Shown here piece by piece: positions 31,790-44,110 of a stretch of 64,000 nucleotides of DNA; within the stretch, counting starts at the first letter, position 1; each line of letters opens with the position of its first letter. Source of the stretch: Epiperipatus broadwayi (taxonomy: Eukaryota > Onychophora > Udeonychophora > Euonychophora > Peripatidae); NCBI GenBank assembly GCA_028023455.1, contig JAQFVV010007212.1, positions 1-64,000 on the forward strand, read 5' to 3'. A program made the translations under genes and the position numbers. The notes below the pieces were generated by a model, which was not told the origin of the DNA, ran no database searches, and saw only the letters and a program-made list of their open reading frames with translations.

Positions 31790-33375
31790 ACAAGTATATA
31801 TTTTAGGCACTTATTTATTTATACGTGTATATAATTTATATATATAATATTTGTAAATAATTAATCAAGTTCACACATTCAGAATAAAGTGTGATTCTTT
31901 TTATCTTTGTTTTTAAAATCTAAAAACAAATAAATAAATTACGATAAGAGTTTTTTACAGTCCTCTGGTGGGAAGGAGTAGGCGATTTAACTTTCTTACT
32001 TCAATAAAAATAGTTCTAGTGTCCAAATAATTCCATGTATCACATAAAATGCAAAAAATATAACGTGTTTTGTGCATGATCTATATTTATTAATATGCTT
32101 AAATCGATTTTTTTCCCAAATAGAGAAAAGAAAAAAGAAATTTGAATTTAAATAAATGAAAATATTTTACTTGAAACATGAATTTTAGTTTTTTCATAAT
32201 AATTTTTTTTTTTTTTGAAAAAGTAAATATATCTTATGCAACACTATACACTTTCAAATGAGTACATTCATTCCAATGCCAAGAGAACAAGAAAAAGATC
32301 AAACAAATAATAATAATATACGAGAGACGAGTTTTGTTATGACTACACAACCTAATCTGCAAAACACAAATTTGTCCACATGAAAAATTAAGCTAGTCCA
32401 TTATTCTGTTTCTCTGACATTTTGCGATGCGCTCTTTAAATTTCTTCTGTAGCATACTTTTCTTTCAGAAATACATCAACACCCACATGTAACCGTAATT
32501 CTCCAGTGATTCTATGCTCAGCCAAAAGCTCCCAATGAAAACAATCAACATTCCACTTGTTTAAAATGTATTTGAAATAATTTTATAAGGTAAACAATGT
32601 CTACTTCTCTCATTAAAACCATATTTAAGTTCACCATAAAATATTCTCATGTATTGCTCAATCATTTCACTAATTCAAATTCAAAAAAATGCAATTTTTT
32701 AAGAAAGAAAATCTGTAATGTTTTAAACTTTATTACCAGATTTACAGAAATTGATCAATTTAAACTTAACTTTCCGTACAAACAACCAAGACCAATGATC
32801 GTAAAACTTTAATAACTTTTATCAGCTATTTGGCCTTACACTTTTTTTCTTAGAATAAATGAATATGACTTATTTGCAACATAAATAAAAAACATTTTGG
32901 CTGCTTCTAAGACCAAAACACACACACCAACAAGCAATGTGCTAAAAATGTGATCAATAATAAAAATACTTTTTACCTTCAAACTCAAGGGGAAATGCAT
33001 CAAATTCATTATCTTTCCTTTATGTATATGACCAATTCTTGGAAAAGAATTTAAACTATTTGATTTTCTTATTTTACCAGTAGGATTCTTCTATGGTTAA
33101 AATATGCACTTGAAAGGAGCAGTGGATTAAAAAAAACAATGTTTAAGTTTATTTCTCAAAACAAAGAATTATTGACTAGTTTAAAATATACTTAAAATAT
33201 TCAAATAGATCACATCCCATAAAAGAAAAATTCAAATTCAAAAGACTACACACACACACACACACACAAATAAATATCAAATTGCATTACTACTTATCTC
33301 TAATAACTTAAACCAACAATAACAGAAATATCAATTACAAAAATAGTATTAAAAACTAAAATCTATTTAAAATAC
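31790..33375. other. SERINC intron sequence, (AC)n microsatellite only
   Basis: AT-rich. A perfect (AC)n run lies at 33248-33268. Otherwise nothing recognised. Confidence 0.5.
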
Positions 33376-33380
33376 AGGGC

Positions 33381-34030
33381 TAGATAAATAAATAATTAGG
33401 TATATATATATATATTTAATATTACATGTAATACTGGCATGCAGAAAATTGTAAAAACTTTGCAAACATTATTTATTAACATATAGTGAATTGAATTAAA
33501 AATGATTGATTAAGACCTTCACATTCTCATTTATAAATGCTTTAGATTGGCCTATATATATAAATTTAGATAAAAAAGATAAGATGGACTCATTATTATT
33601 TTTTCAAAGACTCTATTTTCTGCTGCTTTATAAATTCACACAGTGCATGTGTTAAGGTGATTCCCTAATGACTATTATAAATAAAGCAGAGTGCTAAATA
33701 AATGAATAATTAGTTATATATATATATTTACTATTGCATCTAATACTAATGCAGTAAATTGTAAAAATTTATCAAATACCATTTATTAATGTATAGTGAA
33801 TGGAACTAAAAGTCATTGATTAAGACTTTCATGCTCTCATTTCTACATGCTTAGATTGGTCTATATATATATAAATTTAGGAAAAAAAGATAAGGGAGAT
33901 TCATTCTTGTTTTTCAGAAACTCTGTCTTATGCTTAGAAAGTGAGAGTAATCCTCAGCTTTATAAATTTATAGAGCACATGTGATGTAATGATTTTCTAA
34001 AGACTAGTACAAATAAAATATGGCACTAAT
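33381..34030 (+). repeat. Two-copy direct duplication, about 310-bp unit
   Basis: Copy 1 starts CTAGATAAATAAATAATTAG (33381); copy 2 starts CTAAATAAATGAATAATTAG (33692). Both continue with (TA)n, TAATACT, TTTATTAA..ATAGTGAAT, GATTAAGAC and GATTGG.CTATATATA. Divergence is moderate. Confidence 0.8.
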
Positions 34031-34330
34031 AATGAATCTCTTTACCAGTAACATTTTGTTGATTCATTTTCATATTTTTTTCAATGTTCACCATTAATAA
34101 AATTAAATAATTGAATGATTTGACATCTAAGAGATTAATATTGAACTGCTTAACTTGAACTTTATTCCTCAAGTTCAACATACTATTACTTATTATGAGA
34201 ACATTTTGAAGTGGGTGTATAATAATATTTTTAAAAAATATATTACATTATTTGAAAGAAATCGTGTTAATAATTCTATACAGTTTATTAGTAAATTAAA
34301 AGGTTTTTTTTTTAGAAGGTAAGGTTTTTA

Positions 34331-35555
34331 AAAATTTGTTTTTTGTAAAGTTAGATATAGTTAGTATGTATACTAATATTGATCAAGAGGTTGCTATTGT
34401 TGTTTTATGGATTTATATAGTAAAGATAAAGGGATAAAATTAAAAATTGAAGGTTTTCTTTTATATGAGATATTAGTGATTTGTTGTAGGGACCTTATTT
34501 TTAAATATGGGAATGGATTTTATAAGCAAAAAGATGGTTTAAGTATGGGTAATAGTCAAAGTGGTTTTTTGGCAGGAATATATATATATAAGTTTGAAGA
34601 GCAATTTTTTAATTATAATAGGAATAAACCAATTTTTTATGTTAGATATATTGATGACTATTTTATGGTTTCCAATGGTAATAAAAGAAATGCAGATAAT
34701 TTTTTGAATTATCTTAATGGTAGAGTTGAAAAGATAAAGTTTACTATGGAAAAAGAATATATTAATGTTATTGAATATATGGATGTTAGAATTGATAGGA
34801 ATGGTAATGTTATTATAGAAACATCTGTGTTTAGGAAAAAAAAAACATTTTTTGGATTATCAAATAATTGTTTTTCAGATATTGATAATCATAGTAAAAT
34901 TAATATTGTTAATAATAAAATTATTAGGGCAATTAAGTTATGTTCAAATAGTAATTTGTTTGAGAATGAGGTTGATATTATTAGGAATGAATATTTTATG
35001 AATGATTATTCTAGGGGTGTAGTTGAACATTTATTTTCTAATAAAAATATAAATAAAATAAGAAATAGAATGAGATTATATAGGAATAGAGAAAAGGTTA
35101 TTTATGTTGCTTTTAATATATCTAAAGATTTATTTATTAAAGTTAAGAAATTAGTTAAAATGATTAATAGGAAATATAATGTTTCAATTTGTCCAGTTTA
35201 TAAAAAGAAAGCAAGTTTAAATTTTTTAATTAATAATAATGGGGACTATAATATATTAGACATTATGAATTCAGTTTATTTGATAAAATGTTTGAATTGT
35301 TTTAAAAAAAATGTAGAAATGACTTATGTTGGGATTAGTAAGAATAAATTAAAAACTCCATTAAAACAGCATTTAGGTGATAAAAATTCTGCTGTTTACA
35401 TTCACGTGAATAAATTTAAGCATGGGGATTTTGAAATAAAGCCTTTGAGATGTATTAAGTCATACAATGAAAGAATGATAAAGGAATGTATGTACATTAA
35501 TGAACTAAAACCAGAATTAAATAGGATGTTAATGGGAAAAGAGAAAAGAAAATAA
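34331..35555 (+). mobile_element. Second Penelope-like element, 5' truncated
   Basis: A plus-strand PLE. RT motif A (LDIVSMYTNIDQEVAI) is at about 34349-34400 in one frame. The rest of the RT and the GIY-YIG domain follow in another frame (34407-35555), so there is a single frameshift near 34403. The downstream region to about 35830 includes a decayed hammerhead-like tail. The 5' part of the element, before motif A, is missing or unrecognisable. It sits in the SERINC intron, antisense to the gene. Confidence 0.82.
34407..35555 (+). CDS. PLE reverse transcriptase (C-terminal part) + GIY-YIG endonuclease
   Basis: A 382-residue uninterrupted frame. RT motif B at about residues 43-55 (QKDGLSMGNSQSGFLAG). 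Motif C at about residues 80-86 (RYIDDYF), with the catalytic pair intact. A connection region follows, with ICPVYKKK and a CLNC pair (about 295). The GIY-YIG-like nuclease is at about 285-375: VYLIKC, then MTYVGISKN, the LKTPLKQH helix and KECMYINELKPELNR with the catalytic Glu. The helix Arg appears to be replaced. It lacks motif A in frame, so it is broken at its start. Codons are extremely A/T-biased. Confidence 0.82.
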   Translation: MDLYSKDKGIKLKIEGFLLYEILVICCRDLIFKYGNGFYKQKDGLSMGNSQSGFLAGIYIYKFEEQFFNYNRNKPIFYVRYIDDYFMVSNGNKRNADNFLNYLNGRVEKIKFTMEKEYINVIEYMDVRIDRNGNVIIETSVFRKKKTFFGLSNNCFSDIDNHSKINIVNNKIIRAIKLCSNSNLFENEVDIIRNEYFMNDYSRGVVEHLFSNKNINKIRNRMRLYRNREKVIYVAFNISKDLFIKVKKLVKMINRKYNVSICPVYKKKASLNFLINNNGDYNILDIMNSVYLIKCLNCFKKNVEMTYVGISKNKLKTPLKQHLGDKNSAVYIHVNKFKHGDFEIKPLRCIKSYNERMIKECMYINELKPELNRMLMGKEKRK

Positions 35556-35771
35556 TAGGTTATTAATTAAATGTTTGAAAAGATATATATAGATTTTTTT
35601 TAAAAAAAAATTGTTTGTGTTTAGGTTGTGATTGTTTGTAATAGAAAAGGGAAGTGGGAGATAAGGTAAAGTTTTGTTTATGAATATATTTTGTGATTTT
35701 TAATTTAATATATATATATATATATTTGAATGTGTGATATTTATTATATATATAATAGTATTTTAGTGTAC

Positions 35772-35807
35772 CTTGAAAAAGACTATATGAAATAGTCAAA
35801 ATGTTGG
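35772..35807 (+). ncRNA. Decayed hammerhead-like motif in PLE 3' region
   Basis: CTTGAAAAAGACTATATGAA then ATAGTCAAAATGTTGG. A perfect 6-bp stem II (GACTAT/ATAGTC) lies between TTGAAAA (for CTGATGA) and AAAA (for GAAA). Stem II position and the trailing ATGTTGG resemble PLE hammerheads, but both core boxes are mutated, so no activity is expected. Confidence 0.45.
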
Positions 35808-35859
35808 ATTTCTTTTTAATCATTATAGTCATAAAAAAGCAAGTTTTAAAAAGAAGTTT

Positions 35860-36960
35860 GTTTGTTTTATTTCTATATTGGATATTTATGAACTATTTTG
35901 GAAAAAAGAACTGTGTGATTGATATATTAAATTATAAAAAATGTACACATTAGTTAAAACATATTGAAATTCTAAGTCTGGCTTTTTATAAAAAAAAGTG
36001 CCTAATAAAAGTATATTGTAAAGTAATTTTCATTAATACTTACAATTTTACTTTAAAGTAAGTGGTAAAGTAACTTTATTTTAAATTAATGCAAGCTTTT
36101 AACTGAAATAAAAAAAATCTGCACATTATTTAAAATGTATTAAGTTCAATTTTAAAAGCTTTCAATTAAAACCAAATTAATCTCTAAACTGCTCTCTTGT
36201 GCATCTTACTTAAACTATATCTATGAAGTAAACACACACACACAAATAAACTAATAAACAAACACACAGAGAATGTAAGTTGAATAAAAGTGTTTAAAGA
36301 AAGTAATTTACAATGGATTTGTTCTTTATTAATGTATTTTACAAAATTCAACATTTACCCAGTTGGCATTAATTTTTATCTATTTTGAAAGATAATTAAG
36401 AAAATTAAAAATGTAAAGGATAAGTAAAAATGTTTCTTAAAAAAGTAATTTACAATTAATAAAAAGATTTATAGACAAATTTGTAATTTACAATTAATTT
36501 TTGTGCTTTAGTATTATGTACTTTTATAAAAATAAAGATTTCCAACAAATGTTCAATATATCAAAGTTTTCCCATCATGGCTTCAGTTGCTCAGCATGAT
36601 GGGTAAAAGAAGAAACTGGAAGGAAAATCAAATATAATGCACATACTATATTGGGACCAAAAGTTTATGTATATATACACATATACTCTTTTAAATTATA
36701 TATTTATTATTGTATTTAGGTTTATCACAAAGTATCAATTGTATATTTATTAAGATATTTAGAATCATCACAAAATATATACTCCCTCAATTGTATAGTT
36801 CCATTGTTTGTGGATTTATCATACCCTAGTGAAAGGGTTTACATAATACAACTTTGATAGTACAGTTATTAGTAACAGGATCATCAAATGATTTTAATGA
36901 TGATACTATATAAAATATAATAATCAATTTCTTTATTTATGTAAAGAAAATTAAAGAGTC
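35860..36960. other. SERINC intron sequence, nothing recognised
   Basis: AT-rich. A small hairpin (CCCATCATG...CATGATGGG, about 36570-36602) is the only local structure noted. Confidence 0.45.
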
Positions 36961-36964
36961 TCTA

Positions 36965-37680
36965 TGCATGATCACCAAATGCCATAATGTACTTGATGGA
37001 CTATAATATCTTTCATGTTCGAGTCACTATGAATCATAATCATCTCAATGAAGTTTAACAACCTTTATACACAAGTCATCAGAAGTCATCATCAGCTTAA
37101 TGAAGCTTAACAGTCATCAAATGTCATTGTCAACTGAGTATGTAAGTCAGTAGAATTTATGGACAAGTTCCAAAAGTCATTATCAAGTCAATAGAATCTA
37201 ACAATCTTAAAAATGAGACATCAGTATCTATCATCAACTCATTGGTGTATAACAACCTTCATGCATGAATCATTAGAAGACATCAACACAATATAGTTTA
37301 GCATCCTTCATAACTGAATTACCAGAAATAAATCATCAACTCAATAGAAACAACAGCCTATGATCAAGACATCAGGAATCATCATCAACTCAGTTGAAGC
37401 AAACTGGCTTCATGAATAAAACACCAAAAATCATCATCAAATCAATGAAAACAGACAACTTTCATGAATGAGTCAGTAGAAATCATCATAAAGTCAATGG
37501 AAACAAGCAGCTTTTATGAATGAGGCACCACAATCATCATCAACTCAGTGAAAACAAACAGTCCTTATAAATGTGTTACTGGGAATCATCAAATCAGTAG
37601 AAATGGATAACCTTTATAAATGAGATTCTAAAAATCATCATCTAAATGAAATATAACCATCTTCCTACATAATTCATAAG
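36965..37680 (+). repeat. Minisatellite, about 52-bp unit, about 13 degenerate copies
   Basis: Units follow the pattern AATCATCATCAACTCAATG, AAAACAAACAGC, TTCATGAATGAGTCACCAG. Divergence is highest at the left and lowest around 37370-37560. It lies in the 6.3-kb SERINC intron, about 200 bp from the 37859 exon. Weakly protein-like in some frames but with stops in all. Confidence 0.85.
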
Positions 37681-37858
37681 GTATTATCAGTGATTCAAGA
37701 GATTCTCTTCAAATTTATTTTTTATATACTTACATACATACATACACACACACACACTTAACTTTTAATCTAATACAATAATTATAAAAACAATAAAAAT
37801 ACAAAAAAAAAAATTTTAAAAAGTATGTATAAATTAATTACATTCTTAGTATTCTTAC

Positions 37859-38019
37859 CCATTATGTATTTTTGCTCGAAAATTCCTTGATGTCTGAACA
37901 TTTAGCATTAAAAATGTGCAAATTATAAAGAAAGTGGCCATAGCTGTAAATATTCGATAAATTGCTAGGTATGATACATATTTTGGACAAGTGTTTTCTG
38001 GAAGGCAAAACCACTTTAA
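37859..38019 (-). CDS. SERINC: SERINC family exon, 161 nt
   Basis: Encodes LKWFCLPENTCPKYVSYLAI then YRIFTAMATFFIICTFLMLN and VQTSRNFRAKIHNG. This fits the SERINC region with a YxAVYR-like motif, a membrane helix, and the RxxIHNG end that precedes FWFFK. Acceptor TTTCTTTTCAG (minus, 38020-38022) and donor AATGG|GTAAG (37854-37858). The exon starts in phase 0. The preceding exon or exons, with the cysteine-rich N-terminus typical of the family, were not found between 38 and 64 kb and may lie outside the window. Confidence 0.92.
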
Positions 38020-38022
38020 CTG

Positions 38023-38880
38023 AAAAGAAATATATATTCAAAATATAAGTTGGTAAATATTTATTGCTTAAATGTATACTATATAATCAAATAAATAGAA
38101 ATATAAACTTTTATTAAATAAACAATTAATATTTTGAAATAAAAAATTAACATAAAGTCTGTAATTTGTTACTATTTATTGACTTATATTATTAGTTTGT
38201 ATTAATAATAATTTATACATTGAAACGTTATTTATTGACTGGCATCCCATTTCACCTACTATGTTCCATAGTAATGTTTATCATAGATTTAAACCTCTCC
38301 AAGTCCACCTATATTTACTTATAGTTACATATAATAACGTATATTAATGGATGTATATTGTGTATTTTTGTGTATTTTAAATGAAATGTGTATCTGTGTA
38401 TGTATCATTGTATATGTATGAACACATATATATGTGAAGAAGCTGTAATCAAAACTGTTTATAAGCATTAGAATCAAATTACTAGTTATAAATCTTTAAT
38501 TTATTAAAATGAAAATGTATAAATTTATTTATTATTTAGCTTAAAACTAGTATATAATTTCAATTCTAAAGGTGACTAGAATACATATATAACAGAATGT
38601 TTACATAATTTAAATGTTTTAAAAGATAGCATGTTTCTTGGAAAATATCACACCATACAAACATTGTTTAAGTTGTGTGGGGGGCAAGAAATGATTTTAA
38701 AATAAGTCTAAAGTAGATTTTAGGACAAAGCAAAATTATTTAACCTGCACTATTTTACTATTCATTAAATTTTGCTTTAGTCTTTTCTAAAATCTTAATG
38801 CAGAATTTTAAAAGTAATAAAACTATGTTAAATCTCAAGATTAAAAACTTAAAATTGTAAACAAGTTAAGAGATTTTGCA
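38023..38880. other. AT-rich sequence, nothing recognised
   Basis: No coding or repeat match seen. A TTTCACCTACTATG..CATAGTA hairpin near 38252 resembles one near 3846, a possible shared ancient repeat. Confidence 0.4.
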
Positions 38881-38899
38881 GAAGGGGGAGGGATCTAAG

Positions 38900-41066
38900 A
38901 GTTAATATAAAAAAACCAAATTTTACCACTGAAAGTTCACTTTCTACATAATCAAGCACATGCTTCCAGGAACTATGCCCATTTTGATAATGGAAATGAG
39001 TGGCTAAAAGACTACCAAATTTGCTGTCTTCCTTTAGAAAACTCGTCTATTGGATGGAGGAGTTTGAGACCAACAGTCTGCCAAGAAGACATCAGGGAAC
39101 AGTCTGCCCAGAGAAGTAACAGTGCCACTAACTTCCAGATGACTCAGCTAGAAGAAGATTGGTAACATTTCTTCTTGCAGAACTCTTTAAAATTAAATCT
39201 AAAATAAAATTGTTCTTAAAGTTTCTAAAGCTAGCTATAAAGTTTCTAAAGCTAGTTATATTGTTAAATGTTCATAAATTACAACTTGTAAATGTTTTCT
39301 CAATAAATTAATTAAACTATGTACTATAAAACTAATGTAACCTTAAATTAATAATAATCATAATAACTGTAATAATCTTGCCTATTTAAATTAATAATTA
39401 TGATTCAAAATAATTTTCCTAAATATAATAACTATGACCAGTTATTTATTACATATATGCCTTTCTAATGTGTGGTCATGCCTTTTCTCTTTTATTATTA
39501 CATTTATTTAATTGATTTTATGATATGCCATAATTCAAAATGGAAATTAATATTATTAGTAAATTTTAGAGAGATGATTAGAAGCTCTTCTGTAATTGAT
39601 TTATGCTGCTTTTAGCAAACATAAATCTCCATTTTGATATTTATTCTTATATATATATATATGTGTGTGTGTGTTTAGTTAAGCTACTATGTCTTAGCTT
39701 ACTATTAAGATTTGCATGTTAATAAATATATATAGTTAATAATCACAAGAATGATATTATAAAAGCATATGATTTATAAATAAAGTAAATCCCCAAATAT
39801 GCTTTTCTCCTCCTTAGTTTATTATATAAACTATCCAGATGTAATTTTTAAACTAGATTACTTAAGTAAAACCCTTCTTAGCATGTTTTAAATATGCTAA
39901 TTAGTGAACTGGAATAAGGTAGTTTCACAGAATGAAACTAAACTATTTAGTGCACTAGCTTAATTGTAATATTAATATTATTTTAGTCAGCATTATGAAT
40001 TTGTCTTTACAAAGCACAACACATGCAATACACCTTGCTATGTTTCTTTGTAAATGGTCTTATGGTGAAATACCATCCCATTATTATTAGTTTGGACAGC
40101 CTCTCCAGAACTGGAGAACCAGAGTCCAGAGACAAATTTGTAAAGCTGCTCCAATATCCTGAACTAAGGTTCATACTATGATAGCAAGTCATACAGTCCA
40201 AGGGAACCAAGTACTTGATACTGAATCCTGTGACTAATTACACATTCATCCCACAAATCTTATTTAGTTAAAGTAGCACCTTAGTGTCTGAAGCTTCGCT
40301 ACAAACACCAGTTTGTCCCTCCATATTATTATTCAGTTCAGAAATGAACTGAATACCAGATCAATTTATGTAATAATCTGCATAGGGAGCACATTTATTG
40401 CTCATTATGTATAAGTTAATCAAAATAAATTATATTTTGTCAGTCATCATTCTTGTAAGATTAACTCATAGCAAACATAGAATAGATAACATACCATATT
40501 CAGGCATTATTATAAACCATAGATATTAATTGTAATAAACTTAAAGTTAACTGATTAAAGTGCATCATAAAAGATAAAACCCTGAACTAACTTGGCTCAT
40601 CATTATAAGATACCCGTGAGTGTAAAATCCCAATGCACTTTTGTTTTGTATTAATTAACTTATAATTTAATAATTAAAGATATTAAACTTATAATAATTT
40701 TTAGTGTGTTACTAATAGTCCATCCCAAATCTTATTCATATCTATTTCATTTTAGTCTTAATTATTAATTTATGCATTATCTCATTTAACCGTATGTGTG
40801 TGTGTTTATTTAGTTAATTACTAATTTATTGATTATTCCCTGAGTCTCATATTCCACTCTGTCCTACTGCTGGCTCATGAATTAAAGGAGACTGAGTGTA
40901 ATCTCATATATGGAATTCACAGGGTAGTAAATCATGAAGCATTGGTGAAGGAACTGAGGTGTGATCTGATGCAAGGTCTCAACTCCTTATCTAGATCAGC
41001 ATTGGGATAATTTGCCAGAACTCTGAATTTTGTTGTGTGAATGTGCAAATATGACCATTACAATAT
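38900..41066 (+). repeat. Family B long repeat, second copy
   Basis: A GC-richer leader-like region (38930-39170, with AACAGTCTGCCCAGAGAAG) is followed by a long AT-rich body. The right end aligns with the 7.4-7.66 kb copy: TGAGTGTAATCTC, GGTGTGATCTGATGCAAGG, CAAATATGACCATTACAATA. No coding content. The left boundary is not defined. A perfect 10-bp hairpin with a GAAA loop (ATTCAGTTCA GAAA TGAACTGAAT) is at 40331-40354. Confidence 0.4.
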
Positions 41067-41778
41067 CTTTAAAATGTAAAATATTAAATTTTTAATGTAA
41101 GAAAGTGGCAAGTATAACAAATGCCTATTGATGATAAATCAAGGACTTCATTAGTCATCATAGTACTCTATTGTCTTTGAAAGAACTTAACATGCTGACA
41201 ACCTATATCTAATCAATATTGAAAGCTGTAAATGAATTATGACCAATCATATGACAGTTAATTTGAAAGTTCAGAAGTTTCTAATTACTTGTGCTAAACT
41301 GTAACTTCAGTTCAATAGAAGCCCAGATTCAGGCAGAAATATTAGATTGTTGTTGACTTATATCTATTCTGGTAAGCAAAAGTTTAATGGTTGATTTTAA
41401 AAGACATAGAAAAAAGACATGAAACTTCTTGTCAGTTAAATTAAGATTGAAGTAATAAAATAAATGGTGTTGAATTAAGACTGACATAATAAACATAATG
41501 CCAAAAGGCTTCATTATTGTTGCATTACTTTGGTGCACAAATAAAATGATCTCATAAGTTATAAAGTATAAAATATTTATTTATCTGATTGTCACTGAGA
41601 ATCTGCTAACAATGAGGAGGCCCAAGCTTTTTTTCATAGAGAATGGACATGAGAGAGTTAAGTAGTTGAAAGAAATTTGGTGAAGAAATGTCATTAAAAA
41701 TAGAAATAAATGAACAAGTAAGTCTTCAATTGCATTTTAAAAGATATTAAGATAACTACAGACATAAGATAGATAGAT

Positions 41779-42300
41779 AATATTATTTTATAAAGCGCAG
41801 TTGATATTGAAATTAAATTGAGAGAGTGCAAATTTCTCAAGCGCTTATGACAACCAACAGCCAATCAAATCTTAAGCACTGGGACAGAGAATTTAACAAG
41901 AAAAGAGCGGTTCCACTCTCTTCTTTACTTGTCTCTCTATATATCCAAGACAGTCCAAAGTACTTATATCTGAAAGTGTGAATCTTAAATATCATCACAT
42001 TTAATTCACTGAGTTCAAATTATAACTGTGCTTTATAAAATAATATTATTTACATAAATTGCTGCAAATTTATAACATCAAAAACTACTGTGTAGTAAAT
42101 CGAAAGATTTCACGCTGTATGTTTATAATTAAGTGTGATGATATTTAAGATTCATCCTTTCAGATATAAGTACTTTTGGACTGGCTTGGATATATAGAGA
42201 GACAAGTAAAGAAGAGAGTGGAACTGCTCTTTTCTTGTTAAATTCTCTGTCCCAGTGCTCAAGATTTGATTGGCTGTTGGTTGTCATAAGCACTTGATAG
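41779..42300. repeat. Long inverted repeat, about 170-bp arms, with a second interleaved pair
   Basis: Main arms at about 41836-42006 and 42129-42300 are about 95% identical in inverted orientation (for example ACAACCAACAGCCAATCAAA). A second inverted pair, ATTATTTTATAAAGCGCAGT (about 41782) and ACTGTGCTTTATAAAATAAT (about 42025), interleaves with it, giving order a-b-a'-b'. GATAGATAGATAAT flanks both sides (about 41770 and 42297), either a target duplication or microsatellite. No coding content. Confidence 0.8.
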
Positions 42301-42419
42301 ATAGATAATGAAATTTTCTGCTATAATGTGGGTACATGAAGCTATGTATTAGAAATACTAGAATAAGTTGGCAAAATTATTATTATACAGTAAATCAAAA
42401 AAATAAAAATGATATATAT

Positions 42420-42715
42420 GGAAATATATAAGTAACTGATATATATAGAAATTTATAAGCAACCAATGTCATTAGAAAACTTCTTATTTTTTGAAATCTA
42501 TTATAATTATCTTCCAGTGCAAAAGTTTTCAGATCACCTTATAAGTTATCAGATCACCATAAAAGTTTTCAGATCACCATCTCACTATATATAAGTAACT
42601 AATTATAAACATCCAAGGTCATTAGAAAACTTATTTTTTGAAATCTATTATAATTGTCTTTCAATGCAAAAATTTTCAGATCACCTTAAAAGTTTTCAGA
42701 TCACCTTCTTACTAT
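42420..42715 (+). repeat. Tandem duplication with internal 18-22 bp repeats
   Basis: CATTAGAAAACTT, TTTTTTGAAATCTATTATAA and TGCAAAA recur at about 42467 and 42615. Each copy contains AAAAGTTTTCAGATCACC units (three in the first copy, two in the second). Confidence 0.8.
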
Positions 42716-43247
42716 ACTAGAATTTTAAGGAATACCTTTTATCAGATAAGTTCATTTATAATTTTTTTTCTTTGCATAATCATATTGTCTTTCACCTTTA
42801 AAATTTTAAAAAGTGCATTTCTCAAATCACTGTTTAAATTAAAGATTGTCCTTTTTGAATCTCCACACTAGAAATAATAATATGAGTTTTGTTTCATGTA
42901 ATGTAATGTGCAATATATATTCAATGATCAAATATCCAATATAAACAAATTATTTGTCCACAATGTTGTTATAGATATATACTTAATATAATAAGCATTA
43001 ATTTTTGCAGCGCTATGTTTTATAAATAATAATAAATCAAATAAAATTGAAACAAACAATTAAATATATTTATAATTATTTAATTATTAATCCGATTTTC
43101 ATCTCTTATTGAGAGTTATTATGTTTTAAAACTTGAATATATTTAGAATCAATTTTGTACATATTGGGAACTATTAATATCCACATTATACCAGAATGAG
43201 TGAAATATATTTAATCAATTAGATTGCAAATTTATCAAGTCTTGTTT

Positions 43248-43249
<2 letters not shown>

Positions 43250-43300
<51 letters not shown>
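43250..43300 (+). repeat. (AT)n microsatellite
   Basis: Perfect AT run preceded by GTTTACA, the same TTACA-ATATAT junction seen at the ends of several repeats here. Confidence 0.97.
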
Positions 43301-43303
<3 letters not shown>

Positions 43304-43639
43304 GTTAAGTTTAAGTATATCTAAAAATGTGTATGCTTAAGTTAAATTATAACATTATAATATGAGTTATGTATATCTTACTCATTTAAGATAGTTGTTT
43401 CAAAATGTATCTATAGTGAAAGAAGTTGTTCTAACTTTTCTGCTGACTGATGGATGTAATATTATTTCCTGTGTCTAGAACAGTTCAGATCATTTTTTGG
43501 GGGGCAACATAATTATTATCACAAGTTCTACAAAAACTTCGCTTTTGACACAGGTAATTTATTTGTTTTTCTTAGAAAGTCTGAAAGATGAAAGTGGACT
43601 CTTGAGAATAGAGTTTAATAAAAATAAAGTCACCTTTTA

Positions 43640-44110
43640 AAATGAAATCATATTAGCATATCCTGATTTTAGTGTACAATGTTTCTACAAAGTACATATT
43701 TGCTTACGCATTTCCCAAGGCTGATGCCAAAAATATGATTAAGGGACTCACAAATCTCTGATTCTTTTTGGTGGCAAGCTCCATTTTAACTGATCATGTA
43801 CTGCATTTATATCCAACACTTGCAAAAAGTGGATTCAAAAGCAAAACATCAAGGAGTATTATGAGTTCCATTAGGAATTCTCAATCAAATCCATGTCAGC
43901 GAATAATGTGAGAATTAGGGAGACTGTTCAGGGTTTACATTAAACAAAATCATAGGCAGTGGGTCAGTAATCTACCTGAGATCATTAATTATATAAATGT
44001 CACTATTAATGAATTGACAAAATGTACCCTGATTCAGTTACATTTTGGGAGGTCTGAACCATTAGTTATAAAGACTCTCTTACCTGTTATTGCTATAAGC
44101 ATTGACTGTG
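43640..44110 (+). pseudogene. Ty3/gypsy integrase fragment
   Basis: Plus-strand frames read LTDHVLHLYPTLAKSGFKSK, then SSIRNSQSNPCQRIMRELGR (with one frame change) and LFRVYIKQNHRQWVSNLPEI. These fit the gypsy integrase core: (V)LTDHGxQF, TSxxxPQSNPxERxMRELGR, W...L..IE. The second catalytic Asp (D of TDH) is present; the Glu of the PxxNxxxE box reads Gln. A residual INELTKCTLIQLHFG matches the end of the core. Isolated and broken. Confidence 0.68.

Noticed and set aside
36965-37680. CRISPR-like regular array
   Set aside because: Units are contiguous, degenerate tandem copies without unique spacers, in a eukaryotic intron; it is a minisatellite.
38246-38275. Hammerhead-like GAAACG motif near 38.22 kb and 3.83 kb
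   Set aside because: A hairpin is present, but there is no CTGATGA box at the required spacing on either strand.
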